DNA of 64,000 nt from contig NC_009901.1 of the NCBI RefSeq assembly GCF_000018285.1, positions 4,029,001 to 4,093,000 of the forward strand, read 5' to 3'. The notes under the pieces are model-generated. The model ran no database searches, was not told where the DNA came from, and saw nothing but the letters and a program-made list of their open reading frames with translations. This document shows, piece after piece, positions 8,019-17,159 of the stretch; within the stretch, counting starts at the first letter, position 1, and each line of letters starts with the position of its first letter. The stretch comes from Shewanella pealeana ATCC 700345 (GTDB lineage: Bacteria > Pseudomonadota > Gammaproteobacteria > Enterobacterales > Shewanellaceae). A program made the position numbers and the translations under genes.

Positions 8019-8036
8019 TACTCTGACCCCACTTAT
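8019..8036. repeat. REP-like half-site behind the transposase
   Basis: TACTCTGACCCCACTTAT, starting five bases after the stop, matches the right arm and flank of the palindrome at 894-916. No complementary left arm is directly adjacent. Confidence 0.45.
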
Positions 8037-8076
8037 TCACTTCTATTCTCTTCCACTTATTCTCTTCAGCAATAAC

Positions 8077-8121
8077 TAAAGCTTAGTAAGAGGCCGACAA
8101 ACATGCCATTATCTATGGGTG
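8077..8121. repeat. Dispersed intergenic repeat, copy B
   Basis: Second copy of the element at 3011-3054. It is followed by TCTATGGTTGGT at 8122-8133, a string that recurs near 8261-8272 at the far end of this spacer. Confidence 0.5.
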
Positions 8122-8211
8122 TCTATGGTTGGTCGTTGCTTAAAGCGAAAAGAGTCAGTCAATAAGCACTAAACTGGAGCCAAGAATAAATAGAAACTAA
8201 GGCAAAAAAGC

Positions 8212-8247
8212 CTCGGTTAGCGAAGTACTGTCTTGACTAACCGGGAG
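8212..8247 (-). terminator. Hairpin downstream of NACHT operon
   Basis: CTCGGTTAG / CTAACCGGGAG inverted repeat with a ~16-nt loop, about 35 bp past the last gene of the operon. Read on the minus strand it is followed by CTTTTTTG, as a Rho-independent terminator would be. Confidence 0.5.
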
Positions 8248-8280
8248 CGTCCATATATATCTATGGTTGGTTAGTTTCAA

Positions 8281-9000
8281 TTAGTTATTATTGCGCTCAA
8301 TTTTGATTTTTTGCCCATAATCAAAAATATCTACACGATCAGAGATAGTTTTCCAAACTGATGTATACCCCCAAAGACACAATGAAATAAATAACATAAC
8401 AACAGTTAGGCTGTTTTTATTTTTGCAAGTAAACTCACCAAGCCAACCCTCACTAGGGTTTAAAGATAGAAACCTCCTCATATTTAAAGCTAGAATAATC
8501 ATTACTGTAGGAAAAACCAATAACCAAACAAATTGTAGATCAGCATTTTTAACTAAGAAATAACTCACCCCATAAAAGACACCTGCTGTAAAAACAAAAA
8601 ACATTGGTAATCCAGAAATGAAGAAATCTTTAAAAGGCTTTATCCAAGGAAGCAATTTAACTAATTTATCATGTACATCATCATCAAGTTTCAATAGTTG
8701 AAACCTTAATGCCATATACATAAACAAAGGAATACTTAACTCACAAACTTTACCAATCCACCAAGACTGTATTGATATAATCGACTTTAACTCTTCATCC
8801 ATCTCATTGTAAGCATAAAGTATATCAGTATCAATAACCCAACCAGACACAAAATATGAAACAAAAGAAAAAACAATGCAAAAAATTATAGCCAGCATGT
8901 AGAATTTTACCGTTCCAACCTTAGAAAGCATATTACATAACTCACCCAACCTATTATCAATTTCTTTATTACGCACACTATACCCCCTAGTTAAAAACAT
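8281..9000 (-). CDS. Membrane protein of unknown function, third gene of NACHT operon
   Basis: A 239-aa integral membrane protein with about five predicted transmembrane helices: around residues 33-58, 85-103, 126-150, 156-174 and 198-218. A hydrophilic loop with LLKLDDDVHDKLVKLL separates helices 2 and 3, and the tail is basic. The ATG at 9000 is preferred over a TTG at 9006. It starts about 30 bp after the preceding gene on the same strand and is very AT-rich. I recognise no family. Placed behind a NACHT NTPase and another membrane protein, it may be an effector that permeabilises or signals at the inner membrane; this is inference from context. Confidence 0.6.
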   Translation of the reverse strand: MFLTRGYSVRNKEIDNRLGELCNMLSKVGTVKFYMLAIIFCIVFSFVSYFVSGWVIDTDILYAYNEMDEELKSIISIQSWWIGKVCELSIPLFMYMALRFQLLKLDDDVHDKLVKLLPWIKPFKDFFISGLPMFFVFTAGVFYGVSYFLVKNADLQFVWLLVFPTVMIILALNMRRFLSLNPSEGWLGEFTCKNKNSLTVVMLFISLCLWGYTSVWKTISDRVDIFDYGQKIKIERNNN

Positions 9001-9029
9001 TAACAACCATCTCTAAAACTTATTCACAC

Positions 9030-9647
9030 TCATACCTCGCAAATAAATAGTTTCAGTGCATAAAAAACATTTACAATGGCACTCACGAATAAAAAAGACA
9101 AACCAAGAAAGTAAAAGATAAAACAAAAAACTGCTGAGATACGGAACTGACAATTAAGCTTATTATAAGTTTTCCAAAAAAAGTCAGCTCTAAGTTCAGA
9201 ATCAATAAAAACTGACTCAACCTCCCTCTTCCGATTTAAAATACCAACCACCGCTTTACAATCTACATCCTTAGTCTTATCAAAGTCTTTTACAAAATTA
9301 AAGATATCATCACAAGAAACTTTAGACCCTATTTTTGATGAAGATAACTGAAGGTAGTCAATAATGTGCTGCATAGTTTTCCCTTCGCTTTCAAAATCGC
9401 TCAAACTTGAGTTCTGCTTAATCATCAAAGGACACCTAACCTGATAAATAAGAGTGCCAATAGCAAAACACAAAGATGCATAAAAAAACTTAGAGACACT
9501 AAAAGGAATAAATAAATCCACACCTGAAAAAGTTGAAAAGCGCTCAAAATTAATAGTCAAAAACGGGATTAAAAATATCCAAAAGTAATTACTTGTAATC
9601 AACTTACTATTACCTAAAACCCGCAAATCACTCCAAAGAATACTCAT
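9030..9647 (-). CDS. Membrane protein of unknown function, second gene of NACHT operon
   Basis: A 205-aa protein with two N-terminal membrane helices (around residues 20-36 and 53-70), a soluble segment of about 95 residues (70-165), and a C-terminal hydrophobic stretch long enough for one or two helices (168-201). Its ATG overlaps the stop of the NACHT gene as ATGA, so the two are translationally coupled. No family recognised. The arrangement of a cytosolic middle domain between membrane hairpins suggests a membrane partner of the NTPase. Codon use is AT-rich like its neighbours and unlike the core genes after 13 kb. Confidence 0.6.
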   Translation of the reverse strand: MSILWSDLRVLGNSKLITSNYFWIFLIPFLTINFERFSTFSGVDLFIPFSVSKFFYASLCFAIGTLIYQVRCPLMIKQNSSLSDFESEGKTMQHIIDYLQLSSSKIGSKVSCDDIFNFVKDFDKTKDVDCKAVVGILNRKREVESVFIDSELRADFFWKTYNKLNCQFRISAVFCFIFYFLGLSFLFVSAIVNVFYALKLFICEV

Positions 9648-11521
9648 ACCTCAAACTTCCCCTTTTTACTTTCTTCCTCTTTCCTTCTATTAAGTTCATA
9701 ATACTTCATATACTTTGCCTTCATATTATCTAAAGGCAGTTTATTCAACTCATCTTTAAACCATTGATTCAACTTCAACTCATTTAACACTTCGAAGAGG
9801 TTAATAACCCTTACTTTGTGCTCTTCTATGTCAGACGCAACACCAATTTTTGATAACTGAGTAAAATTATCATCTTGTCTACACCCACTTACTTTCCTGT
9901 AAACCCTATCAATAAAACTATCTAGATTAACTTTCTCTGTGGTTCCGTTAGAATGACCTGGGTTCCAAAAGTGTTTATCCACTAGGAAGTTTGTTGACAC
10001 ATTAAACATTAAAACATCTTTATACTTATCCTCTGCCGTCATTTCCTTTGAGCTTCCAATAAATATAATAAAATAAAAATTTCTCGAAAACATATCAGCA
10101 CCTTCACTAGTAAACGACAACTTCCTAGGAAGTAGTGATGGCTCAAAAAACAACTCTACTTCAGGTAAATAAAGATTTCTTACAAATCGTCTAGTGTCAA
10201 TATCTGCTAAAAATTGCAATACATTTAACCACTGTCGCCACTTACGGCGACTAGAACCATAAAAACTTATCGCATCTAAATCATCAGTTTGCTCTTTAAT
10301 ACAAGATGCAGCGAAGTAATGTGGTATCATTTCATGTAAAAATCGATAATCATGATCATCGATTTGCAGTAAACACGTATTCCTAGTTATATCATCTAAT
10401 AAATTGCTTGCTTGAGTTACTTTCTCTCCCATATCTAAAAGAACATTTTTTATTACCCGAATGAAGTCGTCCTTACTTCCCGATAATTCAGATGATTTAA
10501 TAGAATAATATGACAACAATTCCAATGCAGTTTTGATTTTATCTGCACTGAACAATGTTTTTGTTGGCCTTGTAAAACCCAATTTTAAACCATCATGTTC
10601 AGACACCAAAGTATCAAACAGTTTTTTATAAAAGTCTGAGTGGTCTTCCGGAATTTTTACTTTATTTCGATATACCATTGAAAACAATGTAAGCATAAGA
10701 GGTGTTTTCAAAAGCTCTCTTAGTTTTTTAGGTAAACTATCAATGTTTCGCTGCAAATTCTCTTTTTGAACGATAGACTTTTCTGTCGCCATTAATTTTT
10801 TTACAAAACCAATCTGCTCATCGTTATCAAGGGGTTTAATACTAAAAATAATAAAGCTAGATGAACGTTGTATCTCATTGCCAGGCCGAGTTGTAACAAA
10901 TATTTTTTTGTTTGAACTTCTCGAAGCTACATATTGAATAAACTCTACAACATTCTGCCTAATATCATATTCAACCTCATCAAAGCCATCAAAGAAGAAT
11001 GAAAACAAACCAATTTTCAACAACGATTCAAACAGTTTTTCAGAACACCTAAAACCAAGGTTTTTCTCTATGTATTCTGAAAAAAACTCAGATATAGGTT
11101 GCTCAACATTTACATCTTTTAGCTCTATAAATAATGGAATTGTTGCTGCCGAATTCAACTCATAATTATGTAAATGCCTTAAAAGTATTGACTTACCATG
11201 ACCAACAAGGCCTTCGATTATGATTGATTCATCACAATTAAAATCAGCATATGTATCAGCTTTGATATTAACCTTTTTAGGGCTACGCTTTTCAATCAAT
11301 TGACAAGGAAAGTAAAACTCTTTTACTTTTTTAGGTTCTTCTTTCCTGAAAATCGTTACTACAAACTCAACCTTTCTCAACTCCTCAACTGCGAACTTTA
11401 CCTTTTCAGGATCAACCCAAGAGCTGAACTCTGCTTGATTCCGTCCAGATAGACAACCCTTCTTTTCTTCAAGCATCTTAAGGTGTGATGTATAAGGTCT
11501 TGCACGTACATTTTTAGGCAT
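9644..11521 (-). CDS. NACHT-domain NTPase (bacterial NLR-like)
   Basis: A 625-aa STAND NTPase. Walker A is GLVGHGKS at residues 104-111, Walker B is FFFDGFDEV at about 175-183 with the paired acidic residues typical of NACHT, and a TTRPG sensor sits at 210-214. The NACHT core is followed by winged-helix-like sequence (LKTPLMLTLFSMVYRN, then FLHEMIPHYFAA near 400), then about 220 residues without visible LRR, TPR or WD repeats. The first ~95 residues contain no recognised nuclease or protease. Bacterial NACHT proteins are known antiphage sensors. The gene is first in a three-gene operon with two membrane proteins, so the effector is probably membrane-acting and encoded in trans. Phage defence is inferred, not shown. 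Confidence 0.8.
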   Translation of the reverse strand: MPKNVRARPYTSHLKMLEEKKGCLSGRNQAEFSSWVDPEKVKFAVEELRKVEFVVTIFRKEEPKKVKEFYFPCQLIEKRSPKKVNIKADTYADFNCDESIIIEGLVGHGKSILLRHLHNYELNSAATIPLFIELKDVNVEQPISEFFSEYIEKNLGFRCSEKLFESLLKIGLFSFFFDGFDEVEYDIRQNVVEFIQYVASRSSNKKIFVTTRPGNEIQRSSSFIIFSIKPLDNDEQIGFVKKLMATEKSIVQKENLQRNIDSLPKKLRELLKTPLMLTLFSMVYRNKVKIPEDHSDFYKKLFDTLVSEHDGLKLGFTRPTKTLFSADKIKTALELLSYYSIKSSELSGSKDDFIRVIKNVLLDMGEKVTQASNLLDDITRNTCLLQIDDHDYRFLHEMIPHYFAASCIKEQTDDLDAISFYGSSRRKWRQWLNVLQFLADIDTRRFVRNLYLPEVELFFEPSLLPRKLSFTSEGADMFSRNFYFIIFIGSSKEMTAEDKYKDVLMFNVSTNFLVDKHFWNPGHSNGTTEKVNLDSFIDRVYRKVSGCRQDDNFTQLSKIGVASDIEEHKVRVINLFEVLNELKLNQWFKDELNKLPLDNMKAKYMKYYELNRRKEEESKKGKFEV

Positions 11522-11670
11522 ATTTTAAACCAGTAAATATCAAATGATAACGATTAAAGTCTAGATACACTCTCCTACAAAACTTCGTAAAACCATACGA
11601 GTCGCTATTGCAGTTATATCGTTAATTCCCTCAGTAATTTCGCAATAGTAACATATTGTTAAGAAACAAC

Positions 11671-11772
11671 AAAAAGACAGGACAACAACAAAAAGACAGG
11701 ACAGCCATATCTTTTGTGCTTTCACAAGAAAAGACAGGAAAAAGACAGGACAGCCATATCTTTTGTGCTTTA
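11671..11772. repeat. AAAGACAGG repeats in the leader of the second transposase
   Basis: AAAGACAGG or a close variant recurs about five times. The unit AAGACAGGACAGCCATATC followed by TTTTGTGCTTT occurs twice, at about 11692-11722 and 11742-11772. This block lies just upstream of the Y1 transposase gene. Such leader repeats commonly accompany this transposase type in Shewanella, to my knowledge. The remaining 11522-11670 contains the NACHT operon promoter region, with no confident hexamers. Confidence 0.65.
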
Positions 11773-11830
11773 GCACATCCTCTACTAGGCTTTGCAGTAC
11801 CTCCTCTTGGCCTAGTGTAGGATCGCGATT

Positions 11831-12472
11831 ATGACCTCTGCTCGACGAACTTTGATAGATCCAGAATCGACTCCTTTCTATCACATCATAAATCGTTGTG
11901 TCAGAAGAGCATTTCTCTGTGGCGAGGATAAGCTTACAGGTAAAAGCTTTGAACATAGGCGTGGCTGGATTGTCGATAAAATCAAAGCGCTTTCAACTGT
12001 CTTCTGTATCGATATTTGTGCCTATGCTGTCATGAATAATCACTATCATTTAGTCCTTAAAATCGACACTGACAAAGCTAAATCATTGAGTAACAAAGAG
12101 GTCATTAGTCGATGGTGTAAAATCACTAAAGGGCATGCTGTAGCAACCAAATACATGAATGGCGAGACATTAATTGAGGGTGAGCGTTTACTACTTGATG
12201 GATTATTAGCTGAGTGGCACGAGCGTTTATCGAGTATATCCTGGTTTATGCGTTGTCTTAATGAGGAGGTAGCGCGTAGGGCGAATCGTGAAGATGAGTG
12301 TAAGGGGGCATTCTGGGAAGGAAGGTTTAAGTCTCAAGCCCTACTCGATGAACAGGCATTACTTGCATGTATGATGTACGTGGATTTAAACCCTATCAGA
12401 GCCGGAATAGCAGACACTCTTCAAACCTCTGAGTTCACATCTATTCAAGAGCGTATTACCGAGCTACTCTAA
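11831..12472 (+). pseudogene. REP-associated Y1 transposase, C-terminally truncated
   Basis: A 213-aa frame with the N-terminal catalytic part of the larger Y1 transposase family: YHIINRCVRRAFLCG, the HUH motif NNHYHLVL, SSISWFMRCLNEEVARRAN, FWEGRFKSQALLDEQALL and MYVDLNPIRAGIA. Family members of this type usually run to about 310-330 residues; this one stops after FTSIQERITELL, losing the C-terminal third. The stop lies at the junction with the convergent gene at 12469, so truncation by an old rearrangement is likely. AGGA lies eight bases before the ATG. The catalytic residues remain, so residual activity cannot be excluded. Confidence 0.7.
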
Positions 12473-12918
12473 ACCAAACCCAACAACCTGTGCCCTCTTG
12501 CCACAGACTTAGCAATCTCATTAGCTACCGCTATCAATCTAGCCTTAATCGCTTGCTCTATCCCAACACCAGCCTCAAGCAAGTCAGCAACTGCAATAAA
12601 AGCCGTGGTCTTTAAGCTAGTGCTGTCATAACAATAGGCATAACCATCACCCGAGATCCACTCTTTTCCCGCCGCAGCGCTCCCACTCTTTTCACTAACA
12701 GCCACAGCACCCGCTTGCAGCCCTTTATCTTCCAAGCTTCTAACCAAGGTAAAATCGAAAGCCAAGATACAGGTTTCATCGCCATACCAATCCGCTTTCA
12801 ACGCCTGAAAGTTGATCCACATTTCCAGCTCAATCAATAACGGTTTAAGCGAACTAGAAAAGCCGCTATCGGCACTAATCGTAATAGGAAGTTGTTCTTG
12901 CATATCAATTTGTGTCAT
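12469..12918 (-). CDS. Hypothetical protein
   Basis: A 149-aa soluble protein with no signal peptide. Features include a Trp-containing segment (MWINFQALKADWYGDE), KEWISGDGYAYCYDS, and a C-terminal helix rich in Ala (IEQAIKARLIAVANEIAKSVARG). I recognise no family. It is convergent with, and overlaps by four bases, the truncated transposase, and is separated from gcvP by the gcv terminator. It marks the boundary between accessory and core DNA. A second Met at residue 6 could be the start. Confidence 0.5.
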   Translation of the reverse strand: MTQIDMQEQLPITISADSGFSSSLKPLLIELEMWINFQALKADWYGDETCILAFDFTLVRSLEDKGLQAGAVAVSEKSGSAAAGKEWISGDGYAYCYDSTSLKTTAFIAVADLLEAGVGIEQAIKARLIAVANEIAKSVARGHRLLGLV

Positions 12919-13035
12919 CGGTATTTGTCGTCACTTTGCTATGGTTTAAATCAAGTGGTTTAAAGCTGATTCTGCTGGCTAATGCCATTAGTTGCAACAG
13001 CCCACTATCAAATCTGCCTTTAAAATTCACCCAAT

Positions 13036-13063
13036 AAAAAACGCACCACTAAGGGTGCGTTTT
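13036..13063 (-). terminator. gcv operon terminator
   Basis: AAACGCACC / GGTGCGTTT stem with a 6-nt loop. On the minus strand the stem is followed by a run of T. It lies 131 bp past the gcvP stop. The sequence between (13064-13193) includes another imperfect inverted repeat around GTTTTCGC / GCGAAAAT. Confidence 0.7.
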
Positions 13064-13193
13064 ACGTAATGGCGTTACTGCCGATGATAAGACAAAGAAG
13101 CCGATGGTTTTCGCCGCGGAGTTGACTCCAGTCAATGAGCAGCGAAAATCTGAGGCTGAAGCCGTATTATCAAGGCTAAGTAGCCATTATAAA

Positions 13194-16082
13194 TTATTCG
13201 TAGTCAGAGACAGGGGCGCATGAACACATCAAGTTACGGTCGCCGTAAACATCATCAATACGGTTAACCGTTGGCCAGAACTTATTCGCCTTAACCGCAT
13301 TAGTTGGGAACACCGCTTCTTCACGACTGTAAGGACGTGAATCAAACGCTGGGTCCATGATGTCAGCTAGGGTGTGCGGCGCGTTGTGCAGTGGGTTGTT
13401 GTCCACTGGCCACTCGCCTGCTTCTACCTTGGCGATTTCGCCGCGGATAGACACCATAGCCTCGATGAATCTGTCTAGCTCAACCTTAGACTCAGACTCC
13501 GTTGGCTCAATCATTAAGGTGCCCGCAACAGGGAAGCTCATGGTTGGTGCGTGGAAACCATAGTCGTTTAGACGCTTAGCGATATCCATCTCGGTCACGC
13601 CTGAGGCTTCTTTAAGCGGACGTAAGTCGATGATGCACTCGTGCGCAACACGGTCATTACGGCCTGTGTATAGCACTGGATAATGTGCAGAAAGCTTCTT
13701 CATCACGTAGTTAGCGTTAAGCAGTGCTACTTGAGTTGACTGACGTAGACCTTTTTTACCTAGCAGCTTGATGTACATCCAAGTGATAGGCAGGATCCCT
13801 GCGCTACCAAATGGCGCTGCAGATACTGCACCGTTATTGTCAGACTCTAGACCGTGCTTAACCACACTGTGGCCAGATAGGAATGGCGCAAGGTGCTTTT
13901 TAACACCGATTGGGCCCATACCTGGTCCACCGCCGCCATGTGGAATAGCGAAGGTTTTGTGTAGGTTAAGGTGCGATACGTCTGCGCCGATAAAGCCTGG
14001 TGATGTTAGGCCAACCTGTGCGTTCATATTGGCGCCGTCTAGGTAAACCTGACCGCCATGCTGGTGAATAACTTCACAGATCTCACCGATGGTTTCTTCA
14101 TACACACCGTGAGTCGATGGGTAAGTGACCATGATGCAAGACAGGTTATCAGCCACTTCCGCCGCCTTGGCTTTTAGGTCTGCCATGTCGATGTTACCGG
14201 CTTTATCACACGCGGTAACCACAATTTTCATGCCTGCAAGCTGCGCCGATGCTGGGTTAGTACCGTGCGCAGATTGTGGAATTAGACAGATGTTTCTGTG
14301 CGCATCACCACGTGACTCATGATATTGCTTAATCGCAAGCAGACCTGCGTATTCGCCCTGTGCGCCTGAGTTAGGTTGAAGCGATACGGCGTCGTAACCT
14401 GTGATATCCACAAGCCATGTTGATAGCTCCTCAAGCAGCTGCGCGTAACCTTGCGCTTGGTCTTGTGGGCAGAATGGGTGCATATTGCCAAACTCTGGCC
14501 ATGTGATAGGCGCCATCTCGGTTGCCGCGTTAAGCTTCATGGTGCATGAGCCTAATGAGATCATTGAGTGGTTTAGCGCCAAATCTTTGTTCTCGAGACG
14601 CTTGATGTAACGCATCATCTCGGTTTCGCTCTGGTAGCGATTGAACGTTGGGTGAGTCAAGATAGCATCTTTACGCACAAGCTCGCTTGGAATTGAGCTG
14701 CTGCCGTTTGCAATAATGGCGGCATCAAGTGCTGCAGCATCTTGGCCGTGGCCTTCACCTAAAAGAACGTCAAATAGCTCAGCAACGTCGCTGCGAGTGG
14801 TGGTTTCAGACAAACTCACACCAATCACGCCATCGCTGTCGATGCGTAGGTTCAGGCCAGTAGCTAGAGCGCGCGCTTGTACAGCGGTAACGTCTAAGCC
14901 TTTAATCGATAGGGTGTCGAACCAAGTGTTGTTTACTAGCTCAACGCCTTTTGCTGTTAGTGCTGCAGCCACGATGTCGGTTAGACGGTGAATGCGCTCG
15001 GCAATGACTTTAAGACCCTGTGGGCCGTGGAATACCGCGTAGAACGATGCCATGTTGGCCAGCAGCACCTGTGCAGTACAGATGTTTGAGTTAGCTTTTT
15101 CGCGGCGGATATGCTGCTCACGAGTCTGCATTGCCATACGCAGTGCACGGTTACCGCGTGTATCTTGCGATACACCAATAATACGACCTGGTAGTGAGCG
15201 CTTGTACTCGTCACGAGTCACAAAGAAAGCAGCGTGTGGACCACCAAAGCCCATTGGCACACCAAAGCGCTGTGAGTTACCTAGTACCACATCGGCGCCC
15301 ATTGAACCCGGCGACTTAAGGACCACTAGCGACATGATGTCGGCTGCAACTGACACAAGTGCCTTTTTCTCATGTAGCTTGGCAAACAGTTCTGTGTGAT
15401 CGCAAATTTGACCTACACGGTTGGTGTACTGGAACAGGGCACCAAATAGCTCGTAGTTAACTGCTTCTTCTGCAGGACCTACGACAACCTCAAAACCAAA
15501 ACACTCGGCGCGAGTTTTAATTACGTCGATAGTTTGTGGGAATACGTCATCAGCTACGAAGAAGATGTTAGCTTTTTTAGCTTTAGAAACACGCTTAGAC
15601 AGTGCCATTGCTTCGGCAGCGGCTGTTGCTTCATCGAGTAGTGAAGATGAGGCAAGATCAAGACCTGTTAAGTCCATAGACACTTGCTGGAAGTTTAAGA
15701 TCGCTTCAAGACGGCCTTGAGCAATCTCTGGCTGGTATGGTGTGTACGCTGTGTACCAACCTGGATTTTCAAGCACGTTGCGCTGAATAACACTTGGTAC
15801 TTCAGTACCGTGGTAGCCCATACCGATATAGCTTTTGAAGACCTTATTTTTGTCTGCAATTTTGCGGATATAAGCTAAGCCTTCCGCTTCGCCACATGAA
15901 TCGCCAACCGCTAAGTCGCGGTTTAGCAAAATGGCACCTGGAACGATTTGTGCGGTTAAATCTTCTAATGATTCTGCACCGACAAAGTTAAGCATTTCTT
16001 GCTGTTGGTCTGCACCTGGGCCAATGTGGCGGCGTAGAAATAATTCGTGCTGCTCTAACTGCGTAAGGGTTTCTGTGGTCAT
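13194..16082 (-). CDS. gcvP: Glycine dehydrogenase (decarboxylating), P-protein
   Basis: A 962-aa PLP enzyme that decarboxylates glycine and passes the aminomethyl group to lipoylated GcvH. It is full length for the homodimeric single-chain type, beginning [14 protein letters not shown]. The PLP lysine is in [19 protein letters not shown] near residue 707. N-terminal half motifs ([28 protein letters not shown]) and C-terminal half motifs ([29 protein letters not shown]) are intact. It is last in gcvT-gcvH-gcvP, but a strong hairpin lies between gcvH and gcvP, so its expression may be set separately. Confidence 0.97.
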   Translation of the reverse strand: MTTETLTQLEQHELFLRRHIGPGADQQQEMLNFVGAESLEDLTAQIVPGAILLNRDLAVGDSCGEAEGLAYIRKIADKNKVFKSYIGMGYHGTEVPSVIQRNVLENPGWYTAYTPYQPEIAQGRLEAILNFQQVSMDLTGLDLASSSLLDEATAAAEAMALSKRVSKAKKANIFFVADDVFPQTIDVIKTRAECFGFEVVVGPAEEAVNYELFGALFQYTNRVGQICDHTELFAKLHEKKALVSVAADIMSLVVLKSPGSMGADVVLGNSQRFGVPMGFGGPHAAFFVTRDEYKRSLPGRIIGVSQDTRGNRALRMAMQTREQHIRREKANSNICTAQVLLANMASFYAVFHGPQGLKVIAERIHRLTDIVAAALTAKGVELVNNTWFDTLSIKGLDVTAVQARALATGLNLRIDSDGVIGVSLSETTTRSDVAELFDVLLGEGHGQDAAALDAAIIANGSSSIPSELVRKDAILTHPTFNRYQSETEMMRYIKRLENKDLALNHSMISLGSCTMKLNAATEMAPITWPEFGNMHPFCPQDQAQGYAQLLEELSTWLVDITGYDAVSLQPNSGAQGEYAGLLAIKQYHESRGDAHRNICLIPQSAHGTNPASAQLAGMKIVVTACDKAGNIDMADLKAKAAEVADNLSCIMVTYPSTHGVYEETIGEICEVIHQHGGQVYLDGANMNAQVGLTSPGFIGADVSHLNLHKTFAIPHGGGGPGMGPIGVKKHLAPFLSGHSVVKHGLESDNNGAVSAAPFGSAGILPITWMYIKLLGKKGLRQSTQVALLNANYVMKKLSAHYPVLYTGRNDRVAHECIIDLRPLKEASGVTEMDIAKRLNDYGFHAPTMSFPVAGTLMIEPTESESKVELDRFIEAMVSIRGEIAKVEAGEWPVDNNPLHNAPHTLADIMDPAFDSRPYSREEAVFPTNAVKANKFWPTVNRIDDVYGDRNLMCSCAPVSDYE

Positions 16083-16293
16083 GAGTAACCTAGTTCCATA
16101 TTTGCCAGTATCCTGCCTGTAGGGGGCGGTGCTACCGGTCTCTTTAGTTTTAGAATGCTTGTGTTGTTTGGCCTTTTTGCCGAGGCTTATTTACGTTCGC
16201 TTGAATACTCTGGTTTACATCTAGGGTTCACATCTAGCGCCAAAATATTCTCACTTACATGCCTGTTAATTTTGCTTAGAAGCCATATAACGA

Positions 16294-16328
16294 ACAAAGC
16301 CCCAATCAGCGATGAGTTGGGGCTTTGT
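16294..16328 (-). terminator. Strong hairpin between gcvH and gcvP
   Basis: Perfect 12-bp stem ACAAAGCCCCAA / TTGGGGCTTTGT with an 11-nt loop, 14 bp after the gcvH stop. On the minus strand TTTGTTCG follows. It probably acts as a partial terminator or processing stabiliser, tuning GcvH above GcvP; the remaining 16083-16293 is the gcvP leader. Confidence 0.65.
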
Positions 16329-16341
16329 GAGTCATCGACGC

Positions 16342-16731
16342 TTATTCGTCGTCGATAACTGCTTGATAACCTTCGGCATCAAGCAAGTTGTCTAGTTCTG
16401 CAAGGTCGGTAGGCATTACGCGGAAGAACCAACCGTCACCGAATGCATCGCTGTTGACTAGCTCTGGAGAATCTTCCAGTGCTTCGTTAACGGCAACCAC
16501 TTCGCCTGAAAGTGGTGCGTAGATGTCTGATGCTGCTTTTACTGACTCTGCTACTGCGCAGTCTTCACCAGCGTTAACGTCGTCGCCAACTTCTGGAAGC
16601 TCAACGAACACCATGTCACCCAAAAGCTCTTGAGCGTGCTCACTGATACCGACTGTGTAGCTACCGTCTTCTTCTTTACGGATCCACTCGTGAGAAGAAG
16701 CATATTTAAGTTCAGCTGGGATATTGCTCAT
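16342..16731 (-). CDS. gcvH: Glycine cleavage system H protein
   Basis: A 129-aa lipoyl carrier that shuttles the aminomethyl group between P- and T-proteins. The lipoylation site is Lys65 in [28 protein letters not shown] and [12 protein letters not shown] match the family closely. AGGA precedes the ATG by ten bases. It lies between gcvT and gcvP, but with long gaps on both sides (427 bp upstream, 259 bp downstream), unlike tightly packed gcv operons. Confidence 0.96.
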
Positions 16732-17159
16732 TGGTCTTAATCCTTATTCGATGTTCTAATTCTGTATTTAATAAGACGTTATACTGATTTGCCTATAAGG
16801 CTTATATCAACTTTTGCACCTTTTTTACATCATAAGTGCAGCGATTTCATCTAGTTTTTGACGTTTGCCACATTGATCTTGCTCAAACAGGCAAATTTAG
16901 CACTTTCCACTTTATATCAGTGTTTGATGAAACCATAAACTTTAGCCTATTGGTCCAATCTCTCAACTAAGAGCATCAACTGAGCCAATAGATAACACAA
17001 TCTTGATAAAGCGAATGTTCGCCACATCAACAAAACATTTTCAGAGCTTAATACGCAGAGATTTAGTTCTAATTTTAGGAGCCAGCGCGCAGTTGATAAG
17101 CATCAATGAGCACTGGCGACAACAAAGTAGGACTAAATAGCCAGTATTAAGCCTGAAAA
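16732..17159. other. gcvT-gcvH intergenic, no gene seen
   Basis: 428 bp with no supported ORF. Its length suggests a separate promoter for gcvH on the minus strand, but I could not fix hexamers. No riboswitch-like motif was seen. Confidence 0.35.

Noticed and set aside
2470..8280. Integron-like cassette array (small unknown genes separated by repeats)
   Set aside because: Genes lie in both orientations with their own leaders, the repeat is found only twice, and no integrase or attC-type core sites were seen.
11561..11956. 131-aa minus-strand frame over the AAAGACAGG repeats
   Set aside because: It is a translation of the repeat block (recurring PVFFLSFLVKAQKIW-like strings) and overlaps the transposase start on the other strand; no ribosome-binding site.
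14125..15399. Several plus-strand frames inside gcvP
   Set aside because: Antisense shadows of a conserved, full-length enzyme gene.
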